Source: a virus. Taken from it: 49,453 nt of DNA. A program made the translations under genes and the position numbers. The DNA lies in IMG/VR virus record IMGVR_UViG_3300025728_000014, positions 1-49,453 of that record. One strand, given 5' to 3'. Shown piece after piece: positions 46,191 through 49,453 of this stretch (the first letter of the stretch is position 1; the number at the start of each line of letters is the position of its first letter). Under the pieces are notes generated by a model. It did no database searches and had not been told where the DNA came from. It saw only the letters and a program-made list of their open reading frames with translations.

Positions 46191-46900
46191 TGGCAGAAAA
46201 ATATGAGCGTCACATCAAAGTATTAGACAAAGGGTATGTACGGTACAAAGATCACATGGGGAGCGATCTCACAGTAGCAAACGCCGCTAGGGTTTCATAC
46301 CACAATGAGTCCTTAGAGTTAACCGAGGCAGATGCACGACTAATCAGGTTCCTAGCCAGAGAGGGTCATACTTCACCGTTTAGACACGCTACATTGCAAC
46401 TCGAAATGTATGCACCTCTTATGGTTGCACGCCAGCATTGGAAGTACGTTGTCGGCTCTGACCACACAATGGACGCATGGAACGAAGGCTCTCGAAGATA
46501 TGTAAACGATGATGTAGAGTTTTACCTTCCTTTACCTCACCAATGGAGAAGTGCTCCAGAGAACTCTAAGCAGGGATCAGGAGAGCCACTCGAAAGAAAA
46601 GTAGGAGAAAGACTTTCAGTGTTCTTATATGAGCACCAGCTCGAAGGGATTGAACTTTATGAGGATGCCTTGAAAATGGGAGTATGCACCGAGCAAGCAA
46701 GGCTATTCTTACCAGCTTACGGATTGTACGTTCGCTACTGGTGGACTGGAAGCCTACAAAGTATCTGTCATTTCCTAGCCCAACGACTTGAGGAAGATAG
46801 TCAGGTAGAAATTCAAGAGTATGCCAAGGCGGTTCTTGTTATTGCTAAAGAGCTTTTCCCTACAGCGGTTGAGCAATTCGTCAAGGCGGAAGAATCATGA
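46190..46900 (+). CDS. thyX: Flavin-dependent thymidylate synthase
   Basis: A 236-residue ThyX. HTSPFRHATLQLEM is the family start, and the ThyX motif region reads RQHWKYVVGS followed by WNEGSRRYV. The C-terminus has EQARLFLPAYGLYVRYWWTG and LQSICHFLAQRL with substrate-binding residues. The signature RHRx7S is slightly changed (RQHWKYVVGS), but spacing and the downstream NE-x-S-x-RY are kept. It makes dTMP from dUMP with FAD and methylene-folate and supplies phage DNA synthesis. Confidence 0.9.
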   Translation: MAEKYERHIKVLDKGYVRYKDHMGSDLTVANAARVSYHNESLELTEADARLIRFLAREGHTSPFRHATLQLEMYAPLMVARQHWKYVVGSDHTMDAWNEGSRRYVNDDVEFYLPLPHQWRSAPENSKQGSGEPLERKVGERLSVFLYEHQLEGIELYEDALKMGVCTEQARLFLPAYGLYVRYWWTGSLQSICHFLAQRLEEDSQVEIQEYAKAVLVIAKELFPTAVEQFVKAEES

Positions 46901-46989
46901 CGAGGCGGCTTAAGGAGTTGCCTCTCTGGATATACGTCTGGTGGGTTCTGAAAAGGCAAGACCTGATTGACAAATATACGAAACTATAA
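46897..46989 (+). CDS. Tiny basic protein, 30 aa
   Basis: A frame coupled to ThyX by ATGA, coding for MTRRLKELPLWIYVWWVLKR and ten more residues, a short basic peptide with a tryptophan-rich hydrophobic centre. It could touch the membrane. There is no gap in the operon without it, but the size keeps confidence low. Confidence 0.4.
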   Translation: MTRRLKELPLWIYVWWVLKRQDLIDKYTKL

Positions 46990-47002
46990 GGAGGCAATAC
47001 TC

Positions 47003-47356
47003 ATGAGTTGTTACCATTGCAAATTTGCCAAAGACTTTAAAGACATGCCCCGTACAGGAGAACAAGCAAGATGCGCCAAGGCAGAGGAGATGTTCGGTGG
47101 AGAACGCTGGGTTGATGTAAGACGCTCGGAGAAAACTGGCAAGCTATTGAAACCAAAGTGTGGACAATATGAGAGCGCCGCCGAGGAAATTCTCAGCATG
47201 AAGAGATCAGATATTCTTAAGTTGTCAACTAAGAAGGTTCCACTCATCAAATGCGCTAGTTGTCATGGCAAAGGAAAATTAGTTGTCAACATTGGTGGCA
47301 CTCGTGAGTATACCACTTGTGATCGTTGTCACGGTAGAGGAGGGTTCGACAAATGA
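47003..47356 (+). CDS. Zinc-finger protein with DnaJ-type CxxCxGxG motifs
   Basis: A 117-residue protein. The N-terminus has CYHCKFAK with further cysteines (C24, C54), as in small zinc domains. The C-terminal half carries two DnaJ-like motifs, CASCHGKGK and CDRCHGRGG. No J domain is present. Such zinc proteins are common in phages and may bind RNA or protein. ATG 47003 is chosen because AAGGAGG lies ten bases upstream. Confidence 0.75.
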   Translation: MSCYHCKFAKDFKDMPRTGEQARCAKAEEMFGGERWVDVRRSEKTGKLLKPKCGQYESAAEEILSMKRSDILKLSTKKVPLIKCASCHGKGKLVVNIGGTREYTTCDRCHGRGGFDK

Positions 47357-47517
47357 CATTGCTGACTGTGATCTTAGTATCCCTCTACTTTATAGTTTCA
47401 GTTTCTGGATTTGTACTTGCTAGGGTTCTCGATGAGGATAAATTCGAGTTCAATGTTCACCTTGTTGTCTCTATATTGTTAGTTGTATTCATGCTTTATA
47501 CACTAGGAGGAAACTAA
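47353..47517 (+). CDS. Two-pass membrane microprotein, 54 aa
   Basis: Starts inside the previous stop (ATGA). Hydrophobic segments at about residues 3-24 and 36-50 flank a charged loop (RVLDEDKFEF). The first of three consecutive membrane microprotein genes. Confidence 0.62.
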   Translation: MTLLTVILVSLYFIVSVSGFVLARVLDEDKFEFNVHLVVSILLVVFMLYTLGGN

Positions 47518-47700
47518 ATGACTTTATTCGTAATGTGGATAGTATTCATTGTCGGAATACTTGCTTGTATTTCAACCGTGATCGAAATTATAAACTCTAA
47601 GGGCATCAAGACGGTCGTCTGTATGGTTGCTTTGTTCCTCAATGTTATTACCACAGTCATTCTATACCACATAGTTATTCACGGCGGCTTTAACTTATGA
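47518..47700 (+). CDS. Two-pass membrane microprotein, 60 aa
   Basis: Begins immediately after the preceding stop with CTAGGAGGA upstream. Two hydrophobic stretches (about 2-25 and 31-54) are separated by NSKGIK. No family recognised. Confidence 0.65.
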   Translation: MTLFVMWIVFIVGILACISTVIEIINSKGIKTVVCMVALFLNVITTVILYHIVIHGGFNL

Positions 47701-47861
47701 CATTCTTTTTAACTTTCCTAGCTGGGCTTGCGGTTGTGGCATTCCTGTTTGTATATGTCACACTGCTTGCCTTGGCAGGCAAACTCATTAGCATACTACT
47801 AAGTAAAGGAGCGATACTGTATGACAAGTGGCGCTGGGGAAGAAAAGACGATCTCGGTTAG
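47697..47861 (+). CDS. Membrane microprotein with basic tail, 54 aa
   Basis: Coupled to the preceding gene by ATGA. A long N-terminal hydrophobic region (about residues 2-36) is followed by a basic, tryptophan-containing tail (YDKWRWGRKDDLG). Its 3' end overlaps the next gene by 41 bases in another frame, which is unusual but supported by strong start sites for both. Confidence 0.55.
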   Translation: MTFFLTFLAGLAVVAFLFVYVTLLALAGKLISILLSKGAILYDKWRWGRKDDLG

Positions 47862-48084
47862 AAATAAACTCTTTGAGTTATATGACTATATAGAAGCAAG
47901 TGCAGATATACCAGCAGATGTAAAAGCAATGTTAAAAGAAAAAACATCAAAGTTAGCCCATCAAGTATCACGTATTCACGATAACCTTGAGGAAGCAGAA
48001 AAAAACCAGTGGGGTATTGATGTTGCAATGGATGAAATAGGTGACGAGCTTTATTTTAATGGAGTGTATACCCATGAAGTATAA
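47821..48084 (+). CDS. Hypothetical helical protein, 87 aa
   Basis: A soluble, largely helical acidic protein (KLFELYDYIEASADIPADVK and a coiled-coil-like SKLAHQVSRIHDNLEEAEKN). AAAGGAG lies about eight bases upstream. It overlaps genes on both sides. Function unknown. Confidence 0.65.
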   Translation: MTSGAGEEKTISVRNKLFELYDYIEASADIPADVKAMLKEKTSKLAHQVSRIHDNLEEAEKNQWGIDVAMDEIGDELYFNGVYTHEV

Positions 48085-48388
48085 CCTCTACAGCATCCAA
48101 CAATGGAGATGGACAGCTTACTCAAAGAAGCTAAAGGAAGACATCTCCAGAGAGCTAGACCTTGGAGAGGCATCGCCTCGGAGGACTTCTTCTGAGCACA
48201 TCTGTTTGTACGGTGCCCCGATGCTTATGGACTTTAATGTTAACACTGGAGAGCTTTCTGTCTGGTCAGCCAGCAAAACAAAGAACGCCAATGGAAGAAC
48301 GTTCACAATAAAAGAATTGACGGTCATTGAGTTTTTCTTTCAACAATGGGTATTAAACAACCTTAGTGACTTCAAGGAGGAGAAATGA
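48074..48388 (+). CDS. Hypothetical protein, 104 aa
   Basis: Start ATG 48074 (GGAG about ten bases upstream) overlaps the end of the previous gene. A soluble protein rich in aromatic residues (YSIQQWRWTAYSKKLKED, FTIKELTVIEFFFQQWVLNN). No family recognised. It overlaps the kinase-like gene by four bases. Confidence 0.65.
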   Translation: MKYNLYSIQQWRWTAYSKKLKEDISRELDLGEASPRRTSSEHICLYGAPMLMDFNVNTGELSVWSASKTKNANGRTFTIKELTVIEFFFQQWVLNNLSDFKEEK

Positions 48389-48972
48389 TGTCGATACCTT
48401 TAGATATGTTTTATAAGCAACTTCCTGATATAGCTTTCTATGGCAAGCGCAGAAGCGGAAAAGACGAGGCGGCAAGGATCATCAACAAGATGGGGTTCCT
48501 CACCTACCAAGTGTCGTTCGGTAAACATTTAAAGCACCATTTCCACTCAACCTTTCCAGATATTCCAATGGAGCCAAAGCCAGTAGAAAAACTGATTGAG
48601 TACGGTCAAGATATGCGGAAGATTGATCCTGATGTGTGGGTCAAGAAAGCGAAACTAGAAATGGAAAACGTTAGAGCTTTTAACAATCCAAGACGCTCAC
48701 TCGTTAATACTGATTGCAGGCAACAAAATGAGTACGACTTCTTAAAGTCACAGGGGTTTATCTTTGTGAGGATAGACTCTTTAAAGACAATCAGAATCGA
48801 GAGAATGCTCAACCTCGGGGAGACAATCAGTCCAGAGTATTTAAGTAACGAGACAGAGAATACCCTTGACGGTTTTGAGCCTGATTATGTTATCGATAAT
48901 AATGGAACGTCTGATGAATTAGCTAGTGAGATAACTGAACTGGTCTACAGGATACAAGGAGGAACCCTGTAA
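48385..48972 (+). CDS. Deoxynucleoside monophosphate kinase-like protein
   Basis: A 195-residue P-loop protein. DIAFYGKRRSGKDEAAR holds the P-loop (about G20-D27), followed by VSFGKHLKHHFH, YGQDMRKIDPDVWVKKA and VNTDCRQQNEYDFLKSQGFIFVRID with the LID-like and base-binding segments seen in phage dNMP kinases. It likely phosphorylates dNMPs to dNDPs for DNA synthesis, next to ThyX in the same operon. The C-terminal 58 residues are repeated at the left window end. Confidence 0.82.
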   Translation: MMSIPLDMFYKQLPDIAFYGKRRSGKDEAARIINKMGFLTYQVSFGKHLKHHFHSTFPDIPMEPKPVEKLIEYGQDMRKIDPDVWVKKAKLEMENVRAFNNPRRSLVNTDCRQQNEYDFLKSQGFIFVRIDSLKTIRIERMLNLGETISPEYLSNETENTLDGFEPDYVIDNNGTSDELASEITELVYRIQGGTL

Positions 48973-49322
48973 TGTGGAAATGGCTGGAGAGTTTATTTTA
49001 CAACAAAGCACTTATCACCACTGAGCTTGTCGAAAAAGATGAGGCACTAAGACAGGTCTATGATGCTTGGATGCATGACAGGAGCCTCCTCAATGGTGCG
49101 CAACTTGAGCTGAAAACTTCAAGGGATAAAATCGAGGAGCTTGATAAACTTTTGCGGGTTAAAAAAGTTGAGATATGGACAAAAGAGAATCAACTAAAAG
49201 CCTTTGTTCACTTAAAAGAACAAGGTGACCTACAAAGAAAAGAAATGCAGGAAAGAATAGACGAGTTGGAAAACGAGGTTTATGACCTTACAGTAAAACT
49301 AAAGCAAGCAGACCAAGTTTAG
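48972..49322 (+). CDS. Coiled-coil protein of unknown function (right allele)
   Basis: A 116-residue version of the protein encoded at 177-551. The first 100 residues are close (KEMQERIDELEN is shared; EWTQDNQ-type changes elsewhere), and the C-terminus differs (YDLTVKLKQADQV) and is eight residues shorter. It overlaps the kinase-like gene by one base and precedes the terminator. Confidence 0.75.
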   Translation: MWKWLESLFYNKALITTELVEKDEALRQVYDAWMHDRSLLNGAQLELKTSRDKIEELDKLLRVKKVEIWTKENQLKAFVHLKEQGDLQRKEMQERIDELENEVYDLTVKLKQADQV

Positions 49323-49350
49323 TGCACCCTTCTGGGGTGTATTTTTTTTG
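49322..49350 (+). terminator. Rho-independent terminator, right copy
   Basis: Same hairpin as at 552-580 with one fewer C in the left arm, followed by eight T residues. Confidence 0.8.
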
Positions 49351-49384
49351 TCGAAAATAAATTGGTATATTTTTAAGAAAAGTG

Positions 49385-49435
49385 TTGCACTCTGGACAGG
49401 CTTCATCTATACTATGTATTAACAAGGTAATACCA
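49385..49435 (+). promoter_or_regulatory. Promoter and operator, right copy
   Basis: Identical to 615-665: TTGCAC, 17-bp spacer, TATACT and the operator at 49416-49433. If the molecule is circular, this is the same promoter as at the left end. Confidence 0.8.
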
Positions 49436-49453
49436 CAGCATTACCAACACGAA

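Larger units (their letters stand above)
48796..49453. repeat. Right copy of imperfect terminal direct repeat
   Basis: 658 bases matching 1-683. It includes the end of the kinase-like gene, the second coiled-coil allele, the terminator and the promoter with operator up to the window end. The last 123 bases are identical to the left copy. Confidence 0.9.

Noticed and set aside
1-49453. Prophage or temperate lifestyle genes (integrase, CI-type repressor, excisionase), tRNAs, CRISPR arrays or insertion sequences
   Set aside because: No tyrosine or serine recombinase, no clear XRE repressor, no cloverleaf, spaced repeat array or transposase was seen on reading both strands.

Overview
The window looks like a nearly complete genome of a tailed bacteriophage with a long, tail-tube-type (siphovirus-like) tail that infects a Bacillus or close relative. 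The evidence is a full set of packaging, head, tail, lysis and replication genes, strong AGGAGG ribosome binding sites, low-GC Firmicute-like codon use, and a LysM amidase suited to a Gram-positive wall. From memory only, size and layout resemble the roughly 49-kb Bacillus pumilus phages of the Andromeda type. No integrase, CI-type repressor, tRNA or CRISPR array was seen. The first 683 bases recur imperfectly as the last 658 bases, so the molecule is probably circular or circularly permuted, with a unit of about 48.8 kb and two alleles at the join.

Layout. 1-5.2 kb: rightward small early genes (kinase-like protein, DUF4258 protein, secreted protein, membrane peptides, winged-helix-like regulator). 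5.4-7.9 kb: FtsK-like ATPase, replication-relaxation protein, pilin-like membrane protein and ribbon-helix-helix protein, which together resemble a plasmid/conjugation module. 7.9-10 kb: leftward genes for a DnaQ-like exonuclease and an ImmA-like peptidase. 10.0-12.5 kb: nuclease, zinc-ribbon protein, an iteron-like array, and a putative small terminase flanked by non-coding DNA. 12.5-15.4 kb: a leftward island of about eleven tiny genes that separates the small and large terminase genes. 15.4-28.5 kb: large terminase and Mu-like head genes (interrupted by a two-gene leftward cargo unit at 19.5-20.1 kb), then tail tube, frameshifted tail chaperones and tape measure. 28.5-35.9 kb: tail tip, including a tail gene apparently split by a beta-helix tailspike gene, then holin-like, amidase and holin genes. 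36.0-49.3 kb: replication and nucleotide genes (ssDNA-binding protein, DnaB helicase, DnaG-like primase, DnaE polymerase, two PD-(D/E)XK nucleases, sigma-like factor, ThyX, dNMP-kinase-like protein) with many membrane microproteins.

Regulation. A near-palindromic 18-bp element, GTATNACC-NN-GGTNATAC, lies in the promoter regions of most non-structural operons on both strands, often over or next to the -10 box. This implies one phage regulator controlling a dispersed regulon. Late operons lack it (the one upstream of the large terminase belongs to a leftward promoter), and several are instead preceded by a second motif, TTAAACTCTTTA. That motif could be a late promoter element for the sigma-like factor encoded at 45.3 kb. 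The two most notable structures are this operator family and the apparent split tail gene.
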